Shown piece after piece: positions 18,191 to 26,935 of a DNA stretch of 64,000 nt. The translations under genes and the position numbers were made by a program. The notes under the pieces are model-generated. The model searched no databases and was not told the DNA's origin. It saw nothing but the letters and a program-made list of their open reading frames with translations. The first letter of the stretch is position 1. Each line of letters starts with the position of its first letter. Source of the DNA: Thermoflavimicrobium dichotomicum (lineage in GTDB: Bacteria; Bacillota; Bacilli; Thermoactinomycetales; Thermoactinomycetaceae); the NCBI RefSeq assembly GCF_900114055.1, contig NZ_FORR01000007.1, positions 93,876 to 157,875 of the forward strand, written 5' to 3'.

Positions 18191-18361
18191 AAGATCATGC
18201 GTACCGTACGCATGATTCAGTATACAAGATTTAAACTCTTATTTCTATGGTCAGAAAGTGAAAATAGCCTATTTTTTCACCTGCATTTCTCTTTCTTCAT
18301 CACTTTTGAGCTTGAATTAATCCTTATCCTTCGGTCCACGCAAATACCACTCAGGAAATAT

Positions 18362-18832
18362 TCATACCTTATGAGACGCCAGACGAATATAATCCACAAA
18401 CACTTTTCCTTTATTTAAGGAAAAGACGACCGAAATCGATCGCGTTCCCTTGGGAGGAGAAGGAACAATGGTAAAATATGGTGAAAAACGGAGAGCTTTA
18501 GGTTGAGGTAAAGTGATCATCAGTGGAGTGGCGCGTAACCATTTCCCGTGCGAATCAAAGTATACTACGGTGGCAAATATCGTTGGCCTGTATTGATTTG
18601 GACTTGCATTCAAAAGGCGAAAATACAAATAATAAGCACACGAACTTTCCAGATGGTCCGTTTGAATTCTTTGCTTTAAGACACTCGGTTCCGATGAAGA
18701 GCTTCCCAATAACAAGGAGGCGTCACCAGAAACAACCGGATTCTGTACCCGTTTTATATTCTTTCCTTCCCACGGCCGTAATCCCTGTCGAAAACCACCA
18801 TTGAGCAAAATATTTTTATTCGAGCAAGTCAT
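18362..18832 (-). CDS. Small CBM4_9/NTTRR-like domain protein
   Basis: A 156-residue protein opening with NILLNGGFRQGLRPWEG, a pattern found at the start of galactose-binding-like beta-sandwich domains (CBM_4_9, and the NTTRR-F1 domain of Firmicutes surface proteins). The rest is rich in strands, ending VVFSLNKGKVFVDYIRLAS, also typical of this fold. No signal peptide. AGAGGAGG lies before ATG 18832. It may be a spore-surface or mother-cell protein, but nothing in the sequence proves this. Confidence 0.6.
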   Translation of the reverse strand: MTCSNKNILLNGGFRQGLRPWEGKNIKRVQNPVVSGDASLLLGSSSSEPSVLKQRIQTDHLESSCAYYLYFRLLNASPNQYRPTIFATVVYFDSHGKWLRATPLMITLPQPKALRFSPYFTIVPSPPKGTRSISVVFSLNKGKVFVDYIRLASHKV

Positions 18833-18907
18833 TTTTTTCCTCCTCTAAACAAAAACTTTCTCTATCTTACGGAGAACCCAACAAAAAAGTACAAAGAACA
18901 ATAAAAA

Positions 18908-18937
18908 TTAGACTACTATATTGTTTCGAAGTATAAT
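18908..18937 (+). promoter_or_regulatory. Candidate sigma-A promoter for hutH
   Basis: TTAGAC (18908-18913), 18-base spacing, TATAAT (18932-18937). It lies 35 bases before a strong hairpin and about 110 bases before the hutH start. Confidence 0.5.
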
Positions 18938-18971
18938 AATATTAAATAATTTTAGAATCAAATATCCAAAA

Positions 18972-19015
18972 GAAGGGAGGGTTAGGATACTTACCTAACC
19001 CTCCCTTCTATTTAT
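18972..19015 (+). terminator. Hairpin in hutH leader, possible attenuator
   Basis: GAAGGGAGGGTTAGG (18972-18986) pairs perfectly with CCTAACCCTCCCTTC (18994-19008) and is followed by TATTTATTT. It stands between the predicted promoter and the hutH ribosome binding site, so read-through would be needed for expression. In B. subtilis HutP controls hut by antitermination; no hutP is seen here. Confidence 0.6.
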
Positions 19016-19048
19016 TTCTATGCCAAAATAAAGGAGGAAAGCGCTAAT

Positions 19049-20581
19049 ATGAAGAAGGATGAAATGATTGAAATTCATGGTGATTCGTTAACATTTCAAC
19101 AGTATGCCGCTGTTGTCTATGATCGAGTGCCTGTTCGTCTCAGTGATGAAGCCATGACCAAAATGGCACAGTCCAAGCAATTTGTCAATGATCTAGCGGC
19201 ACAGGAGCAAAGCATTTACGGAGTGACAACAGGCTTTGGCAAGTTCAGTGATTGTGTGATCAGCAGTCAACAGGCTCAAGAATTACAACTAAATCTGATT
19301 AAAAGCCATGCCTGCGGTATAGGTGAACCGCTACCTGAGACCATTGTTCGCGGGATGATGCTGTTAAGGATCAATGCATTAGCCAAAGGGTATTCGGGTA
19401 TTTCTCCAAATACAGTCCAAGCACTCATCACACTATTAAATCATGAAGTGCATCCGATCGTTCCTTCACAAGGGTCTTTAGGTGCCAGTGGTGATCTGGC
19501 TCCTCTCGCTCATATGTGCCTGCCTTTGCTCGGTTTGGGCTATGTCAATCATCATGGAAAACCCAAACCATCTGCCCAAGCTCTCAAGGAAATCGGCTTA
19601 GAACCCATTCGCCTGGAGGCAAAAGAAGGATTGGCTCTGATCAATGGAACCCAGATGATGTGCAGTATCCTGGCAGACTCCATTCTTCGTGCGAAAAATC
19701 TTTTGTTAGCTGCAGACATTATCTCTGCTCTAACCATTGAAGCACTGCAAGGTATTCCCCATGCATTTCATCCTCTGCTCCAACAAGTCAGAGGACATCA
19801 GGGACAGATCATGACTGCCCAAAATATGCGAAATCTGCTGAAAGAGAGCAAACAAGTGACCTCTTCGGGAGAAAAACGGGTTCAGGATGCTTACAGTTTA
19901 CGTTGTATCCCGCAAGTTCATGGTGCTTCTAAAGATACGTATCACTTTGCTGAGCGAATTGTGGCCACCGAAATGAATGCAGCCACTGATAATCCACTTA
20001 TCTTTACTGAGATTGGCGAGGTGATTTCAGGCGGTAATTTTCATGGTCAGCCCCTGGCTTTTGCAGCTGATTTCCTGAAAATCGCCATGGCTGAAATCGC
20101 AAATATTTCCGAACGCAGAATCGAACGTTTGGTAAATCCACAACTTAGCAATCTTCCTGCTTTTCTTACGCAAAATGGCGGACTCCATTCGGGATACATG
20201 ATTCTGCAATATGTAGCTGCGTCACTGGTCTCAGAAAACAAAGTATTATGCCATCCCGCATCGGTTGATTCCATCCCCTCTTCTGCCAATCAAGAGGACC
20301 ATGTCAGTATGGGATCCATCGCTGCCCGAAAATGTTTGGATGTTATTGAAAACGTTTCCAAAGTGCTGGCCATTGAATATGTATGTGCCACCCAAGCCTT
20401 GGAATTTACTCCGAACCAATGTGGTCAGGGTACTCGAATTGCATATGAACTCTTGCGCCAGTATCTTCCACCACTCACAACCGATCGTGAAGGTCATGAA
20501 GATATTGCCACTGCTCATAAATTGATTCAAAGCGGAAGATTGGTTCAAGAAGTGACAACACAAATGGACTTGCAAATTTGA
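19049..20581 (+). CDS. hutH: Histidine ammonia-lyase
   Basis: A 510-residue enzyme that deaminates L-histidine to trans-urocanate, the first step of histidine use. The Ala-Ser-Gly triad that forms the MIO cofactor is in SLGASGDLAPLAHM (about residue 143). Other family marks are YGVTTGFGKFSD, LINGTQMM, QDAYSLRCIPQVHG and the tail GHEDIATAH. AAAGGAGG lies 10 bases before ATG 19049. No hutU, hutI, hutG or hutP is nearby, so the rest of the pathway must be elsewhere or missing. Confidence 0.96.
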   Translation: MKKDEMIEIHGDSLTFQQYAAVVYDRVPVRLSDEAMTKMAQSKQFVNDLAAQEQSIYGVTTGFGKFSDCVISSQQAQELQLNLIKSHACGIGEPLPETIVRGMMLLRINALAKGYSGISPNTVQALITLLNHEVHPIVPSQGSLGASGDLAPLAHMCLPLLGLGYVNHHGKPKPSAQALKEIGLEPIRLEAKEGLALINGTQMMCSILADSILRAKNLLLAADIISALTIEALQGIPHAFHPLLQQVRGHQGQIMTAQNMRNLLKESKQVTSSGEKRVQDAYSLRCIPQVHGASKDTYHFAERIVATEMNAATDNPLIFTEIGEVISGGNFHGQPLAFAADFLKIAMAEIANISERRIERLVNPQLSNLPAFLTQNGGLHSGYMILQYVAASLVSENKVLCHPASVDSIPSSANQEDHVSMGSIAARKCLDVIENVSKVLAIEYVCATQALEFTPNQCGQGTRIAYELLRQYLPPLTTDREGHEDIATAHKLIQSGRLVQEVTTQMDLQI

Positions 20582-20625
20582 CCCCTTGTGTAAACGCAAG
20601 GGGGTTCTTGGGTAATCCTATCGAC
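20581..20625. repeat. IS605 right-end-like hairpin
   Basis: CCCCTTGTGTAAACGCAAGGGG followed by GTTCTTGGGTAATCC closely matches the right-end block near 18000 (CCCCATGTGAAAACGCAGGGG, ATTCTTGGGTAATCC). It directly abuts the hutH stop and may act as its terminator. No transposase gene is attached. Confidence 0.55.
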
Positions 20626-20688
20626 AGAAAGGAAAAGAAATAAAAACGAAGCGATATGGTAATCATGTCATACCGCTTCTGTTCATAT

Positions 20689-21429
20689 CTATCTTAACCT
20701 GGCTGGACAAAATTTTAACGCATCACACGCAACCAAACGAAGGTCAATACCATCTACTTCTCCCTGGATCGCATCCTCTGCCGATTTTCCATGCATATGT
20801 CCATAAATGCACAATGTCACGCCAAACTCTTTCATAATCTCCATGTATTTCGATTCCTTGGCATGTTTGGTGATCGGCGGAAAATGCAACATCACGATTT
20901 TTTCTTTATCGGGGTGATCTTTTTGCGCTGCTTCCAATGCCAGGCGCAATCGTCCAGCTTGCCGTTCATAGATTTTGCGATCCGTTTCTTCTTGATAAAA
21001 CGGATCTCCCGGCAAACTCCAACCACGTGTGCCAGCTACCACTGCCCCTTCCACCACCGTATAATCCGCATCAATCCATTCGATCCCTTCAGGCAAAGCT
21101 TCCCGAATCTTTTTCTTGCTATGGTAATAGTATTCATGATTTCCTGGGGAACAGATCTTTCTTCCCGGTAACTGCGCGATCCAATCAAAATCATATTGAG
21201 CCTGTTCCCAACGAATGGCCCAACTGATGTCTCCAGGAATCAGTACCGTATCATTAGACCTTACTTGCTTTAGCCAGTGATCGCGAATCAAGTCATAATG
21301 GTTCAACCAGCCAAAAATATCCATCGGTTTTTCTATATCGGTTTCCGGATTGATTTCATCCAGTTTCACAAATTTATTAAAAGATAGGTGTAAATCTCCA
21401 ATTGCAAAAATGGCCAATGTCTTCCACAT
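20689..21429 (-). CDS. Metallophosphoesterase
   Basis: A 246-residue calcineurin-like phosphoesterase. Metal-binding motifs are seen in order: FAIGDLHLS (DxH), LIPGDISWA (GD), SPGNHEYY (GNHE), VMLHFPP (H) and IYGHMHG (GHxH). Such enzymes cleave phosphomono- or diesters; the substrate is not known. ATG 21429 has AAGGA 8 bases upstream and a natural hydrophobic first strand; ATG 21447 is in frame. Confidence 0.9.
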   Translation of the reverse strand: MWKTLAIFAIGDLHLSFNKFVKLDEINPETDIEKPMDIFGWLNHYDLIRDHWLKQVRSNDTVLIPGDISWAIRWEQAQYDFDWIAQLPGRKICSPGNHEYYYHSKKKIREALPEGIEWIDADYTVVEGAVVAGTRGWSLPGDPFYQEETDRKIYERQAGRLRLALEAAQKDHPDKEKIVMLHFPPITKHAKESKYMEIMKEFGVTLCIYGHMHGKSAEDAIQGEVDGIDLRLVACDALKFCPARLR

Positions 21430-21536
21430 CCCCTTTTTCCTTTCCATACCACTTTTTGTATTATATCATTATTTGGACATGGATCTCGACTTCTGTATAT
21501 ATCTGAATTTTATATTTATTATATATAAATAAAACA

Positions 21537-21579
21537 TTGACAATACGAAAAACATTGCCTAGAATAAGGTTAGAAAGTT
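21537..21579 (+). promoter_or_regulatory. mntA promoter with MntR-like dyad
   Basis: TTGACA (21537-21542), 17-base spacing, TAGAAT (21560-21565). Overlapping the -10 element is ATTGCCTAGAATAAGGTTA, resembling the TTTGCC...GGCAAA dyad of MntR targets. Repression by Mn-MntR at this site is the likely control. Confidence 0.6.
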
Positions 21580-21668
21580 GTACTAATCCAAATTATATGG
21601 TTAGATAACAAAAATTTAACTTATACCATGTAATATGTACTAAAAAAATTTGCCAAGGAGGTTTTTTC

Positions 21669-22595
21669 TTGAAATGGTTATGGACATCCATCCGAGCTAT
21701 TCTAATCGTCTCACTTATTGTTATTAGTGGCTGTAGCTCCTCGACGACAAACAGTAAATCATCTGGAACGCTTAAAGTAACTGCTACAACTGGAATGATA
21801 GCGGATCTCGTTCAACATGTTGGAGGAAAACATGTACAAGTGACTGCTTTGATGGGACCGGGAGTGGATCCCCATTTATATAAGGCATCACAAGGTGATA
21901 TTGAAAAATTAGATCAAGCGCACGTCGCTTTTTATAACGGATTACATTTGGAAGGAAAAATGACAGATATCTTTACCAAGATGGCTCGTTCCAAACCCGT
22001 CATCCCCGTTGCTGATGGTATTGATAAAAAGAAAATCATCGAAACAAAGGATGGACAATATGATCCTCATATTTGGTTTGATGTCAAACTCTGGATACAA
22101 GCCGCTGGACAGGTCAAAAAGGGACTGATCGAAGTGGATCCCCAACACAAAAACGATTATGAGGCTCAAGCAACTGCCTATATCAAACAGTTGGAAGAAT
22201 TGGATCAATATGCTCGAACACAACTTTCTTCCATTCCTAAAGAACAAAGAGTCCTTGTCACCGCCCATGATGCGTTCAGTTACTTCGGTCGTGCCTATGA
22301 TTTGGAAGTGGTCGGATTACAAGGAATTAACACTTCTTCCGAATATGGACTCAAAGACGTACAACGCATGGTCAACTTACTGACAGAGCGAAAAATTAAG
22401 GCGGTATTCGTTGAGTCCAGCGTACCAAAACGTTCAATCGAAGCGGTGATTGCGGGTGCCAAAAGTAAAAATCATCAAGTATCGATTGGTGGCGAATTGT
22501 TTTCTGATGCGATGGGAGAAAAAGGAACACCAGAAGGAACCTATATCGGTATGGTACATCATAACGTGGACACGATCGTGAAGGCATTGAAATAG
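21669..22595 (+). CDS. mntA: Manganese/zinc ABC transporter, substrate-binding lipoprotein
   Basis: A 308-residue cluster A-I (ZnuA/PsaA-like) binding lipoprotein. The signal peptide ends in a lipobox, VISGCSSS (about residue 22). Metal ligands fit the family: His in GPGVDPHLY, His in YDPHIWFD, Glu in VFVESSVP and Asp in ELFSDAMGE. The start is TTG 21669, with AAGGAGG upstream. First gene of mntABCD; with mntR nearby and a DtxR-like extension in mntC, manganese is the probable substrate. Confidence 0.93.
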   Translation: MKWLWTSIRAILIVSLIVISGCSSSTTNSKSSGTLKVTATTGMIADLVQHVGGKHVQVTALMGPGVDPHLYKASQGDIEKLDQAHVAFYNGLHLEGKMTDIFTKMARSKPVIPVADGIDKKKIIETKDGQYDPHIWFDVKLWIQAAGQVKKGLIEVDPQHKNDYEAQATAYIKQLEELDQYARTQLSSIPKEQRVLVTAHDAFSYFGRAYDLEVVGLQGINTSSEYGLKDVQRMVNLLTERKIKAVFVESSVPKRSIEAVIAGAKSKNHQVSIGGELFSDAMGEKGTPEGTYIGMVHHNVDTIVKALK

Positions 22596-22610
22596 AAAGG
22601 GGGAATTTAA

Positions 22611-23363
22611 ATGTTTGCTCCTGTATCCATTCGTAACTTATCTGTGGCCTATCATCGCAAGCCTGTTCTTCGTGATATCGATTATGACGCACCTGAAGGA
22701 GAATTGATCGGGATCATTGGGCCCAATGGAGCGGGAAAGTCTACACTCATTAAAGCCATCCTCGGTTTGTTGCCATTAGCTAGTGGAGAAGTCAAGATTT
22801 ATGGTAAGCCCTATAAAGAACAACGCCACCTGGTTGGCTATGTGCCTCAGCGCGAGTCAGTTGATTGGGATTTTCCCACCCATGCACTCGATGTCGTCTT
22901 AATGGGACGATATGGAAAGCTGGGTTGGTTTCGTCGGCCAAAAGCGGAAGATCGTGAATTTGCGCTGGAATGTTTGCAAAAAGTCGGGATGGAATCCTTT
23001 GCCAAAAGACAAATCAGCCAACTGTCAGGCGGACAACAGCAACGCGTTTTCCTTGCCAGAGCCCTTGCCCAAGATGCCCAAATTTACCTAATGGATGAGC
23101 CTTTTGTTGGTGTGGATGCAGCTACGGAAAAAGCCATCATTCAGATTCTCAACGAATTGAAACAACAGAAAAAAACCGTTTTGGTTGTTCACCATGACTT
23201 GCAAACAGTGACAGAATATTTCGATTCCATTCTTTTGATCAATATGTGTAAAATTGCCGCTGGACCTACCAGGGAAGTCTTTCATGCAGATCATCTGCAA
23301 AAAACATATGGCGGTCGTCTGACTGTACTGCCTGAGACATCCAACATGATCGTGACGAGGTGA
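22611..23363 (+). CDS. mntB: Manganese ABC transporter, ATP-binding protein
   Basis: A 250-residue ABC ATPase. Walker A GPNGAGKST, Q-loop YVPQRESVDWDFP, signature LSGGQQQR and Walker B IYLMDEPF are intact. The VDWDFP stretch after the Q-loop is typical of Mn/Zn importers. It starts 15 bases after mntA. Confidence 0.94.
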   Translation: MFAPVSIRNLSVAYHRKPVLRDIDYDAPEGELIGIIGPNGAGKSTLIKAILGLLPLASGEVKIYGKPYKEQRHLVGYVPQRESVDWDFPTHALDVVLMGRYGKLGWFRRPKAEDREFALECLQKVGMESFAKRQISQLSGGQQQRVFLARALAQDAQIYLMDEPFVGVDAATEKAIIQILNELKQQKKTVLVVHHDLQTVTEYFDSILLINMCKIAAGPTREVFHADHLQKTYGGRLTVLPETSNMIVTR

Positions 23364-23369
23364 AGCAAC

Positions 23370-24650
23370 ATGGATGCAAATACATGGTGGGTATTAATCG
23401 GAACTGCCTTGCTCGGTCTTTCGAGTGGCGTTTTGGGTTGCTTTGCCTTTCTTCGTAAACAGGGACTGATGGGTGATGTGTTGGCACATGCTGCACTCCC
23501 AGGTATTTGCCTCGCCTTTATGATTACTGGAGCCAAAAACTCTTTTCTTTTTTTGATCGGTGCTGCTATTACAGGGATCCTCGGTTCTTTGTGTATCAAC
23601 TGGATTACACGTTATTCACGAATTAAGGAAGATACAGCGTTAGGTTTGATTCTCTCTGTCTTTTTTGGATTAGGGATTGTGTTGCTCACACAAATTCAAC
23701 ATAGCAATAACGGAAATCAAAGTGGGTTAGATAAATTTTTGTTTGGACAATCTGCCTCCATGGTCGCCAGTGATGTACAATGGATGGCTATCATGGCTGG
23801 TTTGCTTCTTCTGATGAGTTTTCTCTTATTCAAAGAACTGAAATTACTGTGCTTTGATGCCAGCTATGGTCAAAGTCTTGGTTTTTCTATGCGTGGACTC
23901 AATCTTTTATTTATGACCTTTTTAGTCATCGTCGTTGTCATCGGTCTGCAAGTAGCAGGCGTCGTGTTAATGGCTGCTCTGATTGTAACTCCAGCCGCTG
24001 CGGCCAGGTACTGGACCGAACAGCTTTCCACCATGGTCTGGATTTCTGCGGTGATGGGTGCCTGCTCAGGCGTGATTGGTACATGGATCAGCTCATTCGG
24101 CTATAACCTCTCAACAGGTCCGCTGATTGTGCTTGCTGCCACGATGATGTTCATCATCTCCATGATGGTTGCGCCACAGCGTGGTTTACTCTCCCGTTTG
24201 GTTCGCCTGATGAAAACAAGACGTGAATTAGCCCGAGAGCAACACATAAATAGCATCTATACGTATATGGAAAAAGAACAAGTTCTGAAAGTTTCGCTTC
24301 TTGATCTCCAAACTCAATATCCGATCTCCACCCATGTCTTATCACAATTAAAAGAAGAAGGTCTGATCCACATGGAAGAAGATCATCAAGACATATGGAT
24401 TGGTTTTACAGAAACAGGATGGAAAGCAGCTTATGACACTGTCTTGACCAATCGAATGCTGGAAATGTGGCTTATGCATGAAGCTGATCTCGCTTCCAAA
24501 TTGCCAAATGGCGAGATCGTTTCCAAAGATTCCATTCCTGAGCATCTTGTTCCCGAGTTACAAAAGCTCATGATTCAACACCAATGTGAACCCAAATGGA
24601 ATCCATATGATTCGAACCAACGGATGAAAGAAAGGGTGGTTTCCCCGTGA
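23370..24650 (+). CDS. mntC: Manganese ABC transporter permease with DtxR-like C-terminal extension
   Basis: A 426-residue protein. Residues 1-270 are an ABC-3 family permease (GVLGCFAFLRKQGLMGDVLAHAALPG, VVLMAALIVTPAAAARY). After MKTRRELAREQHINSIY a soluble tail of about 140 residues resembles the winged-helix and metal-binding parts of DtxR/MntR proteins (LDLQTQYPISTHVLSQLKEEGLI). B. subtilis MntC has the same build. The tail could sense metal, but that is untested inference. Confidence 0.92.
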   Translation: MDANTWWVLIGTALLGLSSGVLGCFAFLRKQGLMGDVLAHAALPGICLAFMITGAKNSFLFLIGAAITGILGSLCINWITRYSRIKEDTALGLILSVFFGLGIVLLTQIQHSNNGNQSGLDKFLFGQSASMVASDVQWMAIMAGLLLLMSFLLFKELKLLCFDASYGQSLGFSMRGLNLLFMTFLVIVVVIGLQVAGVVLMAALIVTPAAAARYWTEQLSTMVWISAVMGACSGVIGTWISSFGYNLSTGPLIVLAATMMFIISMMVAPQRGLLSRLVRLMKTRRELAREQHINSIYTYMEKEQVLKVSLLDLQTQYPISTHVLSQLKEEGLIHMEEDHQDIWIGFTETGWKAAYDTVLTNRMLEMWLMHEADLASKLPNGEIVSKDSIPEHLVPELQKLMIQHQCEPKWNPYDSNQRMKERVVSP

Positions 24651-25504
24651 CTGATTATTGGATTATTTTAACGGGTGCCCTTGTTGCGTCAGCTTGTGGT
24701 TTTTTAGGTTGCTTTTTGATTTTACGGAAAATGGCCATGCTGGGCGATGCCATCAGCCATGCGGTTCTACCTGGAATTGTTCTCGCCTTTTTGTTCAGTG
24801 GTAGCCGCGACGCCGTTCCGATGTTAATAGGTGCCGCTATTTTTGGACTACTCACGACCATAATCATCCAAACGCTACGTGGTCAAGGCGTACAATCCGA
24901 TGCCGCTATGAGTGTTACCTTCACTGCCTTATTTTCCATTGGGATTATTCTTGTTTCTCTCTTTACCAGACAAGTTGACCTTGACCTGGACTGTGTCTTG
25001 TATGGAGAAATCGCCTATGTTCCTTGGGATCCACTGAAACTGGGCGGAATGGATCTCGGACCACGCGCTGTCTGGCTGATCGGTGCTGCATTTTTCATTA
25101 GCCTGGTGGTGATCACACTGTTCTACAAACAATTTAAACTGTGTGCTTTTGATCCTGCACTTGCAGCTGCCATCGGGATTCCAGTTACCTTCTTCCACTA
25201 TCTCCTGATGGGGTTGGTTTCCCTTACAACGGTTGCCTCTTTTGAAAGCGTAGGGGCCATTCTTGTTGTTGCCATGCTCATTGTTCCAGCCGCAACAGCG
25301 TACTTACTCACCGATCGTTTGAGTGTCATGTTAGGTCTAAGTATTGGTATGGGTACGACCAGCTCCTTGGTGGGCTATTGGATCGCCAAGCTATTGGATG
25401 CTTCCATTGCTGGATGCATGAGCGTCACTGCGGGTGTTCTCTTCCTGCTTGCCTTTCTTTTCTCACCAAAGCACGGTGTTATCACCCGTTGGTGGATTCG
25501 CTAA
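24647..25504 (+). CDS. mntD: Manganese ABC transporter permease
   Basis: A 285-residue ABC-3 family permease with about 8-9 helices and the motifs GCFLILRKMAMLGDAISHAVLPG and ILVVAMLIVPAATAYLLTDRL. Start GTG 24647 overlaps the mntC stop by four bases (GTGA), a sign of translational coupling. Likely pairs with MntC as a heterodimer. Confidence 0.93.
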   Translation: MTDYWIILTGALVASACGFLGCFLILRKMAMLGDAISHAVLPGIVLAFLFSGSRDAVPMLIGAAIFGLLTTIIIQTLRGQGVQSDAAMSVTFTALFSIGIILVSLFTRQVDLDLDCVLYGEIAYVPWDPLKLGGMDLGPRAVWLIGAAFFISLVVITLFYKQFKLCAFDPALAAAIGIPVTFFHYLLMGLVSLTTVASFESVGAILVVAMLIVPAATAYLLTDRLSVMLGLSIGMGTTSSLVGYWIAKLLDASIAGCMSVTAGVLFLLAFLFSPKHGVITRWWIR

Positions 25505-25589
25505 CAGCTCAGGTCCCAACTATCCCATGAGGAACCTGACGTTTCATCATCAGGGAATACGACATCTTCCTGATAACTGATGCTACCGA

Positions 25590-25782
25590 AATTATGGATA
25601 CGTTTCTCCCGTGTTTCGGGATGGGTTCCTTCCTTCGTGACGACTTCTGTACCATCACAGTCACTCCGTAAGGAACCCATCCCTTCATTTTATAAAAACT
25701 GAACATCTTTTTCTGATGGTGTTGCTCGGCGAGGGTCTGTTGACAAACCCGGCATATAACAGAAACTTTGTCAACAAACGGA
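25590..25782 (-). repeat. Composite dispersed hairpin repeat, inverted copy
   Basis: Reads as the reverse complement of the element at 6760-6947. The left part has arms GGGATGGGTTCCTT and AAGGAACCCATCCC around GTGACGACTTCTGTACCATC. It continues through a linker with GTTGCTCGGC to a 37-base family 2 unit (25739-25775) bounded by GTTGACAAA and TTTGTCAAC. Lies between mntD and dat; ORFs across it are spurious. Confidence 0.75.
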
Positions 25783-25928
25783 TAACTTCTTCGTTTCCCT
25801 TCAATCACCAGCAAACCTCTTCCCATCCTCATGAGGTTTGCTGTCTTTTTTTGTTAGCCAATTCTCTTGTTTTTTCTACGTACTTCCTGCAAACTAGAAT
25901 GAAAGAGGAGAAAATTGGAGGGATTCAT

Positions 25929-26762
25929 ATGATTTTATATGATGAGCAACTGATTGAACGATCACAAGCGCATATAGATATTGAAGATCGTGCGTATCAA
26001 TTCGGTGATGGCATATATGAAGTGATTCGTGTCTATCATGGGCGTCCTTTCTATATGAATGAACACTTGAAACGGCTCGAACGAAGTGCACGCGAAATTC
26101 GCTTGCAGATTCCTTATTCACTGGAAAAACTGAATGCCTTGCTAGTTGAATTGATTCAACAAACCGGACTTACAGAAGGAAATATCTATTTGCAGATCAG
26201 CCGTGGAACTGCTCCACGTAACCATGCTTTTCCAAAAGAAGCTCGCCCACTCGTCATCGCTTATCCCCAACCCAGCCAACGCCCCATTCAGGAATTGCAA
26301 CAAGGCGTTAGCACCATTACAACCAAAGATATCCGTTGGTTACGTTGTGATATCAAAAGCCTGAACCTGTTGGGTGCCGCCTTGGCCAAACAGGAAGCCG
26401 TGGAACAAGGTTGCAAGGAAGCGATTTTTATTCGTGATGGTTGGGTAACTGAAGGAAGTTCCACGAACATCTTTTTTGTACGCGAAGGGAAGATATGGAC
26501 ACATCCAGCTAACCACTTGATTTTACATGGCATCACAAGGCAAATTGCGCTATCGCTTGCTGAAAAATTACAGATTCCTGTCCAATTGGAAGCGATCAGA
26601 GAAGAAAAAATATTTGAAGCCGATGAATGTTTCATGACCAGCACCACCATGGAGATCTGCCCGATTGTTCGAATCAATGGCCAATGGATTGGCAACGGAA
26701 AACCAGGTCCCATCACCCGACAATTACAGCAGGAATTTGAAAAACTAATTGAACAATTTTGA
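25929..26762 (+). CDS. dat: D-amino acid aminotransferase
   Basis: A 277-residue fold-type IV PLP enzyme that interconverts D-amino acids, chiefly D-alanine and D-glutamate for the cell wall. The PLP lysine lies in RCDIKSLNLLGAALAKQEA, and EGSSTNIFFV and ITRQIALSLA are family motifs. N-terminal AYQFGDGIYEVIRVYHG fits D-AAT. Start ATG 25929 has GGAGGG upstream; a much longer frame from 25716 runs through repeat sequence. An IS605-like element begins directly at its stop codon. Confidence 0.93.
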   Translation: MILYDEQLIERSQAHIDIEDRAYQFGDGIYEVIRVYHGRPFYMNEHLKRLERSAREIRLQIPYSLEKLNALLVELIQQTGLTEGNIYLQISRGTAPRNHAFPKEARPLVIAYPQPSQRPIQELQQGVSTITTKDIRWLRCDIKSLNLLGAALAKQEAVEQGCKEAIFIRDGWVTEGSSTNIFFVREGKIWTHPANHLILHGITRQIALSLAEKLQIPVQLEAIREEKIFEADECFMTSTTMEICPIVRINGQWIGNGKPGPITRQLQQEFEKLIEQF

Positions 26763-26935
26763 CACTCCACACGGCTGAAGCCGTGGGATTCTTGGGTCGT
26801 TAGCGTCCGCAGTCCGTTTCCGTTTTGGACCACGCCCAAGTTCAGGGGGGTGCATCACCCCGTCCCATGCAGTTCTACGGCACTGGACCGCATGTACCCA
26901 CATGGGCGGTGTACCTGTTACCAGTACGCTAGGCT
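26763..26935 (-). ncRNA. Putative omega RNA (TnpB guide scaffold)
   Basis: The 3' end of tnpB and the right end of the element together normally encode the TnpB guide RNA, with the guide being the first bases outside the element. This stretch is G/C-rich and highly structured (hairpin CACGGCTTCAGCCGTG at its end). The guide would read AAAATTGTTCAATTAG, the reverse complement of the last dat codons. Inferred from family knowledge and position; not proven. Confidence 0.5.

Noticed and set aside
25716..25928. Extended N-terminus for dat
   Set aside because: The extra codons run through the family 2 repeat, and the internal ATG 25929 has a strong GGAGGG site and matches the family start.
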